From Trichoplax adhaerens (lineage: Eukaryota; Placozoa; Uniplacotomia; Trichoplacea; Trichoplacidae), in NCBI RefSeq assembly GCF_000150275.1, contig NW_002060950.1, forward strand, positions 316,679-380,678: a stretch of DNA of 64,000 nt, written 5' to 3'. The translations under genes were made by a program, and so were the position numbers. Positions 1 to 13,057 of this stretch are shown here, piece by piece. The notes under the pieces were generated by a model. It was not told the origin of the DNA. It worked only from the letters and a program-made list of their open reading frames with translations, and did no database searches. Numbering within the stretch: position 1 is the first letter of the stretch; each line of letters begins with the position of its first letter.

Positions 1-3000
1 CGCTGACGAAGGACGACAATGCAGCTACCCTTGAACATGGCAAGAAAGAGCAGATTAAACGTCATTCTGATGCATCGCCTTGCACTGACAACTCCGATCA
101 TAATGAGGTATTGAATTGAACTACGTTTCACCAATACCTTCAATATTCCTTGTCGATAGTCAATTTGAATACACTAATGCGAATGAAAATGCATCATCTA
201 TAACGTTAAAAACATCAATCAATTGACTTTTGCATTTAAAAATGATTTCAATTTAGATGTATCAAAGTTATTCATACAGTACAGCTAACTGCTTAACTAC
301 AGGTAAATATAGTATATAAGGATATTTACTTGTATACTGGATGGATGAGAGATGACATCAATACGCGAAGAAACGATCGAAAAAATTAACATAATTATAG
401 TTCTCATCTTCCCAGTCTATGTTTAACATGTTCCATATGCTGCTAATGTAATAAATCTCATAATAAACAATTTCTATCATTATGAATAATAGTTGTATCG
501 AATTAAGTATCCACTCCATACAACCAACTAGAAGCAAACTACCTCTTAATATTATTTAAATACCAAAAAAAATGTTTTCAGAAACTAGTTTTAAAATGGA
601 AAATTGGAACATGTAAATAAACAATCCATCTCCTATTAAATTAGGTACCACCAGCTAGTCAAAAACGACTGTTAGAAGAAAAGAAAATTTCATCACCGGT
701 GTGGCTAAAAATCAAGCGCGGTCGATTTAGTAAAACAAATACAAAGAAACGAGCAATTGGCAACAGTAATATCATTCATCAACCTCTCGATTCTGATAGC
801 GATTACGTTGAATCTGATGATGATAATAATGCAAATACATCAGAAATTGAAATGGTCTTATCTCAACTTCCAGCCAAATATACTGCAAAGCCGGTAAGCT
901 ATCCTATGTTCATCTAATTATATGTGCATTATTATATTGATTCAATTAAAGGAGACAACCTGTTAATGCTCAGCGTAATGGATAGATCTTAGAGAAATTA
1001 GGAGTTTTTCTTATGCGTATAGTAATCACTTGAACTACCGACAGGATATTTTTTCACTTCTCAGACATTAAAATCTACTGTAGACTTTGTTATATTAAAA
1101 TTTTAATTAATGTCGCAACCGAACCCCTTAGCAGTATGAAGCCATATGCTTCAAAGTCAATCGGAAATAATTAATTAGTTCATTAGCCGATCACCATATT
1201 GGGTAAATAATTAGGCACATGAATTTCTGAATATGACAGGGGTATTAATCCTAAGCAATACCAAAAACCATATTCTAAAAGCACATCAACTATCACCAAA
1301 AGTTGATCTCATTTTCGTCTAACTTTCAAGGATACAACTGATATATATTATCCTGTATATATAACTCATTCATTAAAATATTATGACTTTGAAATTTCAA
1401 TATTTTATCACATTACAGTGAATGTAGTCTATCAATCCTGCCATATCAACGCACCAACATTACTAAGAGAATACGCATATTGTGGCATAAATACTGTTGA
1501 ATTCTCATAACAAATCCTTATCACAATGCAGCACGATATAGCTATAGTCTATTGCTTTTTACGATTTTAAATTGAAGTTATTCAATAAGAACATAGTACT
1601 AATGTAAGATAGAACGTCTACCTTTAAGATTAGTATTTATAACGTTTTTCGTATGAGGTTTCATTATTTACTGTTCGTTACCATCAGATAATTATAATCC
1701 TATGCTAGATTTAGGCACCTTATAGATTAGGAAATAAAAATATAAAATATACTCCATTATCTGATTTTATGATATACAGTAGTATCTAGATAATAAAAAT
1801 CAATACGCCTTAACCAATTTCTATATTTCATATCGGAGTGATAATTAATTGTAGCCAAGTAAAAAAATTTCTGGCAAATTTAAAATTCCGTAGTGGGACT
1901 ATTGATATTCCTTAAAGTTACGTATAATTAGTAATACATTTAACGATTATTTACAAACTACCGTGCATTAAGTGGTAAATAATTTCGAATAAGATGGTAC
2001 AGTAATAGTAGTATCACTGTAAATAGCAACTGCAATTTCTATATAGTAAATATGAATTAAATCATACCTACTAAATGTTAGCCAAAGTCAACCTTAATTA
2101 CAGTATTATCACTAATAGTTTTCTGTCTTATGCACAAAATATAATAATCGATCAATAGTTTGGTGCTTCTATTATAGCGATAACTTTAGAGTACTGTAAG
2201 CTAAACCTCGACACGATATACGCCAGATTGGCGTATTCAATTTATAAATTTAGTCGATGCTATTCTATGGGATAATATTTTACAGACAAATGCCTAATCA
2301 GTGATTTATCACACGGCATGATTTTGTAATCATAACTATGGATGTTGTAACTATTTCTTACATTCTTAATATATGTGCATAGCATTTGCCCATATATACT
2401 CTATCTATTCTTGCAGTAGCTAATTAAAGTTTTTCATGCGTTATTCTCTTACTCAAAAAGTCAAGTAGTTGGGCGTGTGCACGACCATCAAGTTTGCCCG
2501 TGAAAAATCGAAACAAGCATATAACAGATATCCTAGAGGTATGCTACTGAATTTAGAAGCTGCTGAAGAATAAGTTATTAAAATTAGCTTAGCCAAAATA
2601 TCAACTTCACGTCATTTGCTACTCGCTTACTTGATCCATTTTTATTCTATATCTTCCAGATCTTACAAAAAAAATATGAAAATTTAGGAGATCAATGGCG
2701 TGTAAAAGGATACACTAAAGCAATTTCCTCAATTAAGAATTATCCTAGAGAAATTACTACCCGAGAGGTTAACTGAAGCGACATATGATCATCTTGTGAT
2801 TGTTGCACATAAATCACTTTATGATGTGATACAATTTTGTCATACATTATCAATTTAAATTTATTTAGCTTAATTAATTATAAAATCCCCAGTATACTGT
2901 AACTTATTTAAATTGGAGTATAATCAATAACGAACGCTTTCATATAAGAAATACCCACAGTATCGATCGTCCTAGAATAAATCATGGTACAATTAATATT

Positions 3001-4630
3001 TTTATTTCTTAAATAATTTTTTGATCAAATTTGTAATTAACTAGGAAGCAGAGGCAATTCCAAATATCGGAAAACGTCTAGCAGATAAAATATGGGAAAT
3101 TATTAGTTGTGGTCATCTTAGAAAATTAGATTACATGGATAATGATGTACAGACTGCTCTAAATGTCTTTACTAAGATATGGGGAGCAGGTCCAGCTACT
3201 GCGCACAACTGGATTGCTCAAGTAAGTAAATAGTTAATTACTATTTAGAAGGATCACTAGCATTACACCTTTTACATATTCAATTAAGCTGCCGTGAAAA
3301 ATTGGACCGGAGCAAAATTGCCTTACTAGTTGCAACAGTATAAAAGAAGCTAAATCACTAAATTACTTATTTAAGGGCTTGTATACACTGGATGACATAC
3401 GGGCCAAAGCAAAACTAAATTACCATCAAAGCATTGGATTAAAATACTACGATGATTTCAATGAAAGGATTCCTCGAGCTGAAGTGGTAGAGATTGAAGC
3501 TGTAGTAAGCGATATTTTATTAAGAATTTTTCTTGATATTATCATTGCAAATTAGCGTCTGCAATCGGGTCGAATAATTATAATCAAGACTATAATTTAT
3601 GTCGATAATTAAGAACTAATCAAATTTCTTATTAACAGATTCGAGAAGAAGCTACAGCTATTGAACTTGGCCTAGAAGTGATAACATGCGGCTCTTATCG
3701 CCGTGAGAAGCCTACATGCGGTGACGTAGATATTTTGATTTCACATCCAAATGGCCGCTCTCATCAAGGTGTTTATCATAAGCTGCTGCGGCGGTTACAA
3801 GCTAAAGGTACTTGATAAATGATAGTTCCTTAGTAATATTGGACTTTGTTAAGAAATACGGAAATATCTTATTTGATTAATCATACCTTTGTACATAAGA
3901 TTTCTTAACTGAAATCTTAGTTAATCAAGACGTCGATATCGATCATCAAAAGTTATTAGGCGTTTGTAAATTGCCAGAGGAGGGTAGAAAGGTACAATCA
4001 TTACAAAAAACTGTATCAAAGAATTGTAGTCAATATATTCCTAATTTTAGATAAGCTTCAAATAAATATATCTTATATTTTAATTTTTATAACTTTCAGT
4101 ATCGCCGCTTGGATATTATTGTTGTCCCTTACCGTGAATGGGCTTGTTCTCTTTTATACTTTACTGGATCTGGGCACTTTAATCGTTCAATGAGGTTACT
4201 TGCTCGGAAAAAGGTAATAAAATATTTGTAAAATTTATTCTACTAGGCGGTATTAATAAACGATTACCTAAACAACTAAATTTAATATTATTATTAATCT
4301 ATTGGATACACATTAGAGAATGCATCTCTCTGAACATGCAATTAGCGTTGGAGTATTACGTAAGGTGACTGCATGCTCTGTATTAAAATATGTATGTTGA
4401 GTTATTGATTTATTATTTATTAATGTTTAAATAAACATTTGCCTGTTTCAAACAGTGCATCGCTACAAAAATATTTAATCTATTGCATAAATTACTTAAT
4501 TTTAATGTGCTTGCTTCGTTAGGGAAATCAAAAACTAACTCGTGGTACCCCTGTACCCACGAAATGCGAAGCAGACATTTTTGCTTTACTGGGACTCGAC
4601 TACTTAGAGCCAAAAGATCGAGACTGTTAG
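1..4630 (+). CDS. POLL: DNA polymerase lambda (family X), 5'-truncated by window edge
   Basis: Family X repair polymerase for gap filling in base excision repair and non-homologous end joining in the nucleus. Exons: 1-107, 645-893, 2660-2767, 3045-3221, 3376-3504, 3639-3807, 3900-3991, 4100-4213, 4317-4364, 4523-4630. All junctions are GT-AG and phases agree. The first two exons encode a Ser/Asp-rich linker. The 8-kDa and fingers region follows, with the helix-hairpin-helix [12 protein letters not shown] and IWGAGPATA. The palm carries [18 protein letters not shown] with two metal-binding aspartates, and the third aspartate is in RRLDIIVVP. The nucleotide-site segment [13 protein letters not shown] is intact and the protein ends in a pol-lambda-like tail ([10 protein letters not shown]). 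The BRCT domain, if present, lies upstream of the window. DNA polymerase beta is the alternative, but the linker and sequence favour lambda. Its neighbour ZRANB1 is convergent. Confidence 0.95.
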
Positions 4631-5633
4631 TTGTGCTGTTAAACAGGAATAACAATAATGATGGCTATTAGCGTTTAAATGTGAATATAATATATTGTAT
4701 TTCTGATATTTTTTTACAATTGTATTATATAGATAGAGAGAAATAATCTATAACCTTATTCTGAAACAAACTATTTGACGTTCGTGTGCATTTTTGTTAA
4801 GCATTGATAAATTGTAACGCCTCGGCAGCTGCGAGTGTAAATTTTTTAATGGTAACAATGCTAACAAGACTTGCTATGTGATAATTGATCGAAACGATGC
4901 AAAACCAGATATAAATAAGAATATTATCGTTACGCAAAGACCTTCCAGTCGACAACTCTGAGATGCAAAATTGCATATCATGAGTGATTTATCTAAACTC
5001 GTAAATATAGATTAACAAGACTACTCGATACTGAATTGTGTTTCTCATAGTTTCGAACGACTACTACCATATTGTACATATATCAAGCTACTACTCTCAC
5101 AAATGTTAAGTTATACGATTAATAAATATCATGAATCAAGTTGTGATATCGGAATATAATACATAAATCGATTTTCATGCAAACTGCTGCAAGATTGACA
5201 CACTATTATCATTGACACTGATAAAAAAACATTGCTTCCCTAATAATGTAGAGAGAAGCTCACTGGATCTTGTTGAATAACTTCAAAATTTATTGTTAAA
5301 ATTTTGATCAAAATGAATAAATGATAGAACGATAAATAAAGATTGAGTATCGATTGTTACGATTGATTAATAAGTCTTTTTCAAACTTAATTTATATTGG
5401 TCAGAATTTTGACATAAGCGGTAAATATTTACTACAACAGTAAGAAGGTACATTCGTAAATAAGATTTAAACATTTAGATTCGGCTATAGCCAAACGGAT
5501 ATATTTCTATAAATATTGATAACGGTTCTTCTTCAAACATATAGTGATATTATTTGATAAATGTACCAGTAAAGATGAAGTCAATATGTGCGTACACCTT
5601 GAAAAGACTGCTTAATATTATAGTACATAGACT
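4631..5633. other. Convergent spacer between POLL and ZRANB1
   Basis: About 1 kb of AT-rich sequence between the two stop codons. It must hold both 3' UTRs and polyadenylation sites, for example AATAAA-like hexamers after the POLL stop. I see no further gene, structured RNA or repeat in it. Confidence 0.5.
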
Positions 5634-8600
5634 TTAGCTATCTAATTTTCGATATTTATCAAGCCAGTTATCAAGCATTCTATCCACTTGAAATGGCATC
5701 CTAGTTATATTTTGTTTAGCCACAATAATTCCACTAGATGTACATTCACAGTCTAACCATTCGTGCATTAGTTGTTCTTCACAGCCAAGCTGTAATAACC
5801 AAATGAACAAAAATAAGCATCAGCTACAGCATAAATATAATTGTATTTGAAACAACTACAAATAGATAGTTAAAAAATCATTATATTACCTCAGAATTAA
5901 GAAGAAAATGTACTGGTAATGGAACACTTAAACTATCTATCAACGGCAGATATATTGTCTGAGTATTTTCACAATTGTCTACATTAGCACCAGCAACTGC
6001 GTCATTGACTGTATCCGATTCGATTCCAACAACGGCGGAAAAATGACCGCGAGTATAAGCTAAAGCAACTGGATTTGACACGCAAAAGCTCCTTTCCCAT
6101 AACAAGGGTAAATATATTCCTGTAATTAACAAGCGCAAAGTTAGGAACTGAGATATAATACTAACCTGTTCTATGCCTAATGACTAATAGAATGAAGACA
6201 TTACCTTGGAATCGCGCTAGACCTAATGTTTCCCCTTTATAGCTGTTAACATATTTTACACCATAAACAATTATTGGTCGCCTCATAATATGCGCTAATA
6301 CAAATATGTGTATTTGCTCTAATGGAGCTCCTTTTTTTCTAGCGCTGTCAATAATATTTGACCAATCCTTAACGCACTGCTGTTCGTCTAGGCTAAATTC
6401 TAAAATACTTGCTTGTATAGCTTCTGCTTCTCGCCAGCGTTGATAGAACCTAATTTTAAAACTTGTAGTTAATTTAATTTGAATCCAAAATCAAGACGTT
6501 CAAGCAACATTTAACAGGACACCCCAGCAAGCAATCATTACGATATTGCACACTACTAAAAACCTTGGATAAGGTGTTCTCACCTGTCTTCACAGCGAAG
6601 GCTCTCCCTTAAGGCGCGTCGTAATACAGCATTTTCATCCATAACTCCCCAAGTAACTTGCATAACTGAATCCAATAAACAATCGCCAGCTGTTCGATTC
6701 CATAAGGTATACAATTTACTGTCTAAGTCTTCCGTAATTTCGTAACTCCAGTTGATAACAGTGGAATTAACTTCTAATTCTAAATGCAATTTAAACGATA
6801 TACATGAATGTTGGAATAATCTGAAGCTTATAATTTTTTTGATTGCACGGCGTTTGGATAATGTAGATAAATATATTACATACCATTTTGAACATCTCTA
6901 TCGATGATTTCGTTAAACAATTGTTCTTGTACATCAGGAGATAAACTGTGAATCCCTAACCGATTTATCAACAGTAATTAAATCAACTAATTGCAATTGC
7001 CGTAGAAGATAGTTTCAGGGATTAGTAGTCCTTGATGGTATATTGTGATATTTACGCTATCAATTGCTATTCCATACGTACGGTTAACTTGTATAAAACT
7101 GAACTACTTACCAGCCGGTAAGGCAAATGTGACAATATTTGTCACAAAATAGCAGGGCCACTCTCCTTTACGTTGTCTAATCGACATTGATACAATTTCT
7201 CGAATGTCTTGGGCTAATTCTGGTTCAGCATCTGAAGGTAAACATTTATGAGCACGTCGATCGGCTACTGGTGTTAATAGGATATCTAACAAATCCTGAT
7301 GATCATATTTAATAGCCAGATGTACCAGGGTATACCCAATTTCTACTGGATTCGTCCATTTTAATAACATCAAATCTTCATTAGTCAACTGTCTAGATAC
7401 ATCGCCACCTAGAATATCCAGTTTCAAGAAAAGTATTATTTAGGACAATTTGATTATTATGATACAATTGCAAGGCAATATTTATAAGAAATAACCGTAA
7501 TTTAACTTGACTACTTATATCATCAGCAATGTCATGCCCAATAAAGATTATCTGCATTTCACCTGATGCAATGTATTGTTCTACTGGTCTTCGTTTGCCA
7601 GTCTTAACACCCTGGCAAGCGCCCAACCATGACCAATCCTCAGTGGATAAGTGATTTTTGATCTGGTTGAGATCTTCTTCAGTTATAGGAAAAGCATCAT
7701 AGGAGTGAAGGTTATCGATTTTTACTTCAGTATCGTAAGGATTATCGATCATCTCTTCTGTTGGTGAGTAGGTGATGTAGCAACTTTCAGGTTTACCTCG
7801 ATTACAAGCATGATTTGTAAGTTGATTGACTGAGGGAGACTTCGATTTGACTGACGTTGACGTAATGTATTGGTCGCTATTACTACTGGTATTGTTTTGG
7901 CTACTATTAAGTTGATTAAGATCAATTTGGGCTTCTTGTGGATAACGCGGATTTTGGCACATTACACAGCGCAAAGATTTGATGAAATTTTCGTAGGTAC
8001 ATCGACTACAAATCCATTTATTACAATATTTATAATTAATCACATTAGTACCAGTATCAACATTGGTACTAGTACTATCGCCATGAGATGTAGGATTATT
8101 CGAGTGATTCCTTTCATTGTTTTTATCGTTATAAAATTGCATTTCTTCTCGTGTACGAATATCTGAATAAATACTCTGTGATGGCACTCTTTTAGTCGCA
8201 CCAGGTGAAACTGGTCCCATTTGGGCCATGGGTTTGATGTTGCTATTACTATTATTACTATTATTGCTCTCTTGTTGGATAGATTCATTCTTCCGGTTGG
8301 TGTGTCCTTTTGTTGCATTTTTGCGCACGGCTCTAGTATAAACCCAACCACACATGGAGCAATTGGATGAATTGAGGCAATTTTCATAAGTACACGACGC
8401 ACAAGACCAAATTTGATCACTTCCACGTTGATATTCATTAGACTGATGAGCATTCTTACTGTTATTATCGTATTGAGTAATTAATAACGTCGACTGTTGT
8501 GTACAACCAGCCGATCCATGGCTTTCTTTTGCCTTTTCAATGTTGGTATAACACATAGCACAACGCACTGCTGACATGTGATTATCGAAAGTGCAGACTT

Positions 8601-8640
8601 GACAAGTCCATTTACTGCCTGTGCTCGCATTGACCGACAT
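5634..8640 (-). CDS. ZRANB1: Ubiquitin thioesterase ZRANB1/TRABID-type OTU deubiquitinase
   Basis: OTU-family cysteine deubiquitinase; the human orthologue TRABID prefers K29/K33 and also cleaves K63 chains. Exons from the start: 7563-8640, 7112-7408, 6884-6955, 6584-6779, 6205-6449, 5890-6119, 5634-5789. All are GT-AG and in phase, giving about 757 residues (human 708). Three NZF zinc fingers lie in the first exon at about residues 11-30, 78-97 and 210, each W-x-C-x2-C-x10-C-x2-C (WTCQVC...CAMC, WSCASC...CSMC, WICSRC...CVMC). They are separated by Ser/Asn-rich linkers. The ankyrin-like ubiquitin-binding region follows (YTLVHLAIKYDHQDLLDILL). The catalytic cysteine is in NRTAGDCLLDSV, about residue 516, and the catalytic histidine in YTRGHFSAVV, about residue 655. 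The start is an ATG followed directly by NZF1. Divergent with CHMP3. Confidence 0.95.
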
Positions 8641-9262
8641 GGCGTTATAATATTACTCCTTCAATTTGTGATACTCTGTTCTCCAATTTTGTAGAATAGA
8701 TAAATAGATCTCTCTCTCTCTTAATAATTAGTAGTCAATTTATTTGAAGCCGACAATAGTATTTGATAGCTGTAATCAAAAGGGAAGAGAATGTTTACTC
8801 GTCCTGTTTTTGCTGTTAAGATGGACGAGTATAATCTCAATCTATATGTACCCGACCTACAGTAGAAAATTTCAAAATTGTATGTGTTATCCTAAGCCGA
8901 TAGTACGGTAATTCACTCTCCTCAATCGATCTACGTTCTGCTTCATTGAAAATGTTGAAACTTACCTTAATTGTGATTATAAAATTTCAAAAGTTTGTGA
9001 AATTCTGACCGAGTTGACGAATCCATCTTTGCCATCTAAATAATAAAAACTATTTTGTTAGTATCGGCTTTGATCAATAAAAGCACTTTTGTAAGTGGTT
9101 GATTTGACAGTATTGTATGGAACACTATACTGTTTATGGCTCATTTTTCATTCAGTTTTTTACACAGTACATACTGTAGCTTACAGTCCGCTAGCATTTG
9201 TCTTATGGATAAACGTACTGTAGGCTGGACAAGTTAGTACTGTATGGTACAATACCGTACCG

Positions 9263-9410
9263 TGTACAGTCGACCCGAAACCCGACTCCGAAGGAGAGAT
9301 TCGGGTCAAAATTCTCGTCGGTGATACAGTGTTTGTATAGCGATTGCACTCATTCGGGTTAGAAAATCAAACATTGGATCGGGTTTTATCGGGTTCGGGT
9401 TGCCTTTTTC
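9263..9410. repeat. CGGGTT/AACCCG-rich GC patch
   Basis: Several copies of TCGGGT/CGGGTT and the inverse ACCCGA cluster here (for example CGACCCGAAACCCGACTCCG near 9271 and TATCGGGTTCGGGTTGCC near 9386). It stands out as GC-richer than its surroundings. It could be a degraded element or a promoter-associated sequence; function unknown. Confidence 0.45.
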
Positions 9411-9833
9411 ACTCCCATTTAAAAGGACTCTCCCGAATAGAAAATTCAAATTGGTCCCATATCACAATAATGGATTACAGGTAAGTATCTGCTAGCAAAT
9501 CAACTACCCGATGATTGTTTTTTCTTTAAATCTGTTCCGATGTAACTGTGTAGGGTGCAAATAATATGACACCTATACCAGAACCATAGAAACATAGTCA
9601 GTAGCTTATACAGTATAGGATTGATTGATTTATGCTCTCCCAGTCAGTACCGGAATCAATTGCGCCTGCCCATAACGTCCCCACGGCACCCAATGACCTC
9701 AGTTTCTTTAAATGGAACGACAGTTAGGGTGTACCGTATGCTTGTGTGGCTGGTCAGTTTCTTTGTTTACAGCTCGGTTCAGCAATGTCTGTCTGTCTGA
9801 GGCTGTGGCTGAAATATTTTTAGAGATGACAGT

Positions 9834-9853
9834 ATTGTACTGTACAGTACAAT
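9834..9853. repeat. Perfect 20-bp palindrome of the GTAC/TACAGTA family
   Basis: ATTGTACTGTACAGTACAAT is its own reverse complement across all 20 bases. It lies about 430 bp upstream of the CHMP3 start codon. Confidence 0.85.
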
Positions 9854-9926
9854 CGATTACGTCACGCAAGATGGACCGTAGTCTGTAGTGAAAAGATGCT
9901 AGAGTCACGCCCATGGAGACCTTTCT

Positions 9927-9967
9927 CTACAGTACAGTACAGTGTACAGTACTGTAGTCTGTACTGA
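9927..9967. repeat. TACAGTAC/GTACTGTA palindromic repeat cluster
   Basis: Iterated and inverted TACAGTACAGTGTACAGTACTGTA units that can form near-perfect hairpins or cruciforms. It lies about 300 bp upstream of the CHMP3 start. Similar clusters occur at 12822-12873, 38772-38820, 46243-46290, 46363-46408 and 52680-52769. Confidence 0.85.
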
Positions 9968-10262
9968 ACATAACACGGGATGCACTTGACTGGATCACTA
10001 TAGTCGATGGTATACCGCAATTCACTATAGTAACTGTTGCACTCTGCATCCTGAAATAGTTCACCATCTCGGAAAAAGGAATACTATCATAAACTAAATC
10101 CTATCAAGATCTCTTGCTGGTTGAACAACTCTACTCAAATTGTCTATACGGTATTCCTCAAATTACATAGTTTATCTTGCCCCTTGAAGTATAATTAGGT
10201 GTAAGATCTATTTTATAAATTTGTCTAACGATCATTGCACACTCGACCAATAGTCAAGTAGA

Positions 10263-11762
10263 ATGGGTTTGTTTGGAAAGAGTCCTCCACCAAAAACGCC
10301 TCGAGAGCAGGTCCGCAATCAATGTAGTCATAGCGGAGTTTTCCATTATTTCTAAGGTATCTTTTTCATTATTGAATCCTATGTTAATCTCAACCGTAGG
10401 TCAGAGAGTGGTCATCCAAGATTCGTAAAGAAATGAGAGTAATAGACAGACAAATCAGATGTAAGTATTAATCCTACAATAAAAACATGGACTGTATACT
10501 GTAGACAGTAGTAAGTACAATTATAATCAATTAACATCAGTTATTCAACCATCGTAAACTGCAATCATTCCTGCTGTAATTATAAATAGATTAGTGTTTA
10601 CTTTTTCTCCTATCTTTACTGTTCCATGGGTGTAATATTGAACCATGAACTACTAGATGTATTTTTATTAGTCGATGATTGAACATGCATTGAAATAAAA
10701 TGACTTACATTATAAATCGTATCGAATTTGATGTGAATTATAACGTATTGAAACAGCTATCGACATGGAAAAGCAAAAAGTGGTGAAGTCATTGAAAGAT
10801 GCTGCTAAAAGAAATCAAAGAGATGTATGCACAGTACTAGCTAAAGAAATTATCCATTCTCGTAAGGCAGTATCAAAGCTTTACGCAGCGAAAGCTCAAT
10901 TAAATTCGGTAGATATGCATATGAAAAATCAGCTAGGTAGGTTAGCACAGCGATGCTATTCTCTTGAGCCCAACATTTCCTAGTGTGATTCAAAATGCGC
11001 ACTATAAATCATTTTTCCTCATCATGATTACTTTTAGCCAATAATGTTGTGTTTTAAGATGCATAATCTTTGTATAACAAAATTTCGACAATAGCCACAG
11101 TTAGGATAGCTGGTTCAATTGAAAAAAGTACGGAGGTAATGAAATACATGAATGCTTTGGTAAGACTTCCTGAGATTTCGGCAACCATGAGAGAAATGTC
11201 TCAAGAAATGACCAAGGTAGGAAATTCACATTTTCAATGACAATGCTTCAACACTGTAGATCTTCGACATCAATCAAAAGTACTACTTCATAAAATTAAG
11301 ATAGCTAAAAGTTTGCCAATTTCATAGGCTGGCATTATGGAAGAGATGATGGATGATGCCATGACAATGGATGATGATGAAGAAGTAGAGGAAGCAGCCT
11401 CAGATGAAGTTGACAAAATTCTCTTTGAAATAACAGACGGTTTGAACTCTTCAAATATGCATTATGATTCTCTTATTCTTTACAGACAGTTTATGACCAT
11501 CTTTGATAAATTTTTCCAATTAGGTCAATTGGGTAAAGCTCAAACTGCTGTTGAACCTTTGCCTGAGGTAACGTAGTACATTAGTTACCTTTTGTGTTGT
11601 AAAATAAGATTTCTTTCTTTGTCTGGTATGATATAAATATAATCAATCAATATGACTAACTAGGCGACATCAGACGATGCCAATCAAGAAGTTGATGCTG
11701 AACGATTCGAAGAGGAACAAGCCGAAATGCAACGCCGATTAGAAGCATTAAGAAGCACCTAA
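10263..11762 (+). CDS. CHMP3: Charged multivesicular body protein 3 (ESCRT-III, VPS24)
   Basis: ESCRT-III subunit that co-assembles with CHMP2/CHMP4 on endosomal and other membranes to drive budding and scission and recruits VPS4. Exons: 10263-10310, 10400-10460, 10757-10936, 11101-11216, 11328-11439, 11524-11567, 11664-11762, predicting 219 residues (human about 222). It starts MGLFGK, as CHMP3 does. The basic helix follows (EWSSKIRKEMRVIDRQIR), then the helical core (SRKAVSKLYAAKAQLNS, IEKSTEVMKYMNALVRLPEI). An acidic autoinhibitory region comes next (MEEMMDDAMTMDDDEE), and a C-terminal MIM1-like helix (RFEEEQAEMQRRLEALR) contacts the VPS4 MIT domain. The 84-nt segment 11440-11523 is GT...AG, stop-free and frame-neutral. 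Removing it restores EITDG-QLGKA, matching the family, so I treat it as an intron. Confidence 0.93.
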
Positions 11763-13057
11763 AATCTAAATACGTGATTGATATTATAGTCTATGCTATT
11801 TTATTTTATCTAATTCAATAGCTAATTACCCTAATAACTACATACTGTTATTAAAATAAGAATTAACCATGGACAAATAATGATGCTTACTCATAGGATA
11901 GAAATGTTCACGTTGTCTCCGTTGGACAAATATATTATACCTGCGTGTTTACCTATTGATGTAATTTGCTATCGTAACTTTCTAATAGTAACTCAGAATA
12001 TTCTGATGTAAATACATTGATGACCGTTATTTTATATTCTGGTGCTTCACCACTTCTACGCCATTCTATAACTCTATTGCTAGTTTGAAGATTGTCTTTG
12101 TAGAATATCTATTAACTTAGCCTTATCACATTGAAGAATCTATGTAAATATAGGTATCATCAAAATATTTTCTCGTAGCTTAAGCTTTATACTCAAAACT
12201 GTGAAATGCAACAGTCTTACCATATAATGCGGGTATATTGCTATGGTATCTCTCTAAATACATATTGCAGAACCGTTGGATTTTGTAGACCATCTCAATT
12301 AGCTTTACAATTCGATCTTGTATCAGTTCGTATTGCAATACTTCGTACTCTTTTTAAGCATCATCTGTCCTGAATTGTTGGAATTGTTGTAAACTTTAAA
12401 TGTTAAGTTATTAGAATTAGTACTCTTTCGATAGAGTTCGCGGTAGTAAATACACGTATGCGAGTGCTTATTGCATTCACTTTGATCTGAATGATGGAAT
12501 CCTTAAACATTCTTGTTGATGACAAGATCAAGATACGCGTATACGACGTACAAATATTACAGTATGTATGAGACAAATTCCATAGTAAACTGAAGCTGAA
12601 AGAAGCATATACAGTGGATTAACCTCTACTTATGATTGAAAATATCGAACTTTAAGCAAGTCTATCTCGAATAAAACGAAAGCTTTCATGTTCTTATGCT
12701 CTTTACTGTAAACTCTACATTTCACTAGAGCATCCTCCTTTCGTAGTCTTACAAATCACTGTAACCTTTATCATGTACGGAACAGTACATTACATAATGC
12801 CACCAGTTAGACACCACACAGGTTAGTACGGGTTCGGTACCGGTCCTGGTTCGGTACGGTACGGTACGGTTACCTTCCAGCAGCATCTTGCGCACTAGAT
12901 TCTGCTCTACTGTTAAAGCAATCTGCTGCAGCTGGCTGCCATTTCTCGATAGCGGTGTGTCCAACCCTCGAGGGGAATCCCATAACGAGAATTGAGTGTA
13001 TCTCCTAATCAATTAATCATTCAAAGCCATAGTAAATGCAGTTAAGAACATTCGGCT
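11763..13057. other. Spacer CHMP3 to MRPS18C
   Basis: AT-rich sequence with no recognisable exon. A GGTACCGGT/GGTACGGTACGG repeat lies at 12822-12873. The open frame on the minus strand at 12749-13012 runs through this repeat and is probably fortuitous. Confidence 0.5.
12822..12873. repeat. CGGTACGGTACC palindromic repeat upstream of MRPS18C
   Basis: Iterated GGTAC units (GGTTCGGTACCGGTCCTGG, TTCGGTACGGTACGGTACGG) form overlapping palindromes. The run ends about 185 bp before the MRPS18C start codon. A shorter GATACGGTACGGTACCGTAG occurs at 52679-52698, upstream of MRPS26. Confidence 0.8.

Larger units (their letters stand above)
8641..10262. other. Divergent ZRANB1/CHMP3 intergenic region
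   Basis: Holds the presumed promoters of both genes. It contains TACTGTA/TACAGTA repeat fragments (9161-9270, 9834-9853, 9927-9967) and a CGGGTT-rich patch (9263-9410), annotated separately. No coding exon was recognised; the open frame on the minus strand at 9708-9914 runs through repeats and has no family signature. Confidence 0.55.

Noticed and set aside
4413..4655. Minus-strand 80-codon ORF over the last POLL exon
   Set aside because: Antisense shadow of the coding exon 4523-4630.
8040..8453. Second 137-codon minus-strand ORF and 7870-8166 plus-strand ORF within ZRANB1 exon 1
   Set aside because: Alternative-frame shadows of the long NZF-containing exon; no motif of their own.
12749..13012. 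87-codon minus-strand ORF upstream of MRPS18C
   Set aside because: Passes through the CGGTACGGTACC repeat and has no family signature.
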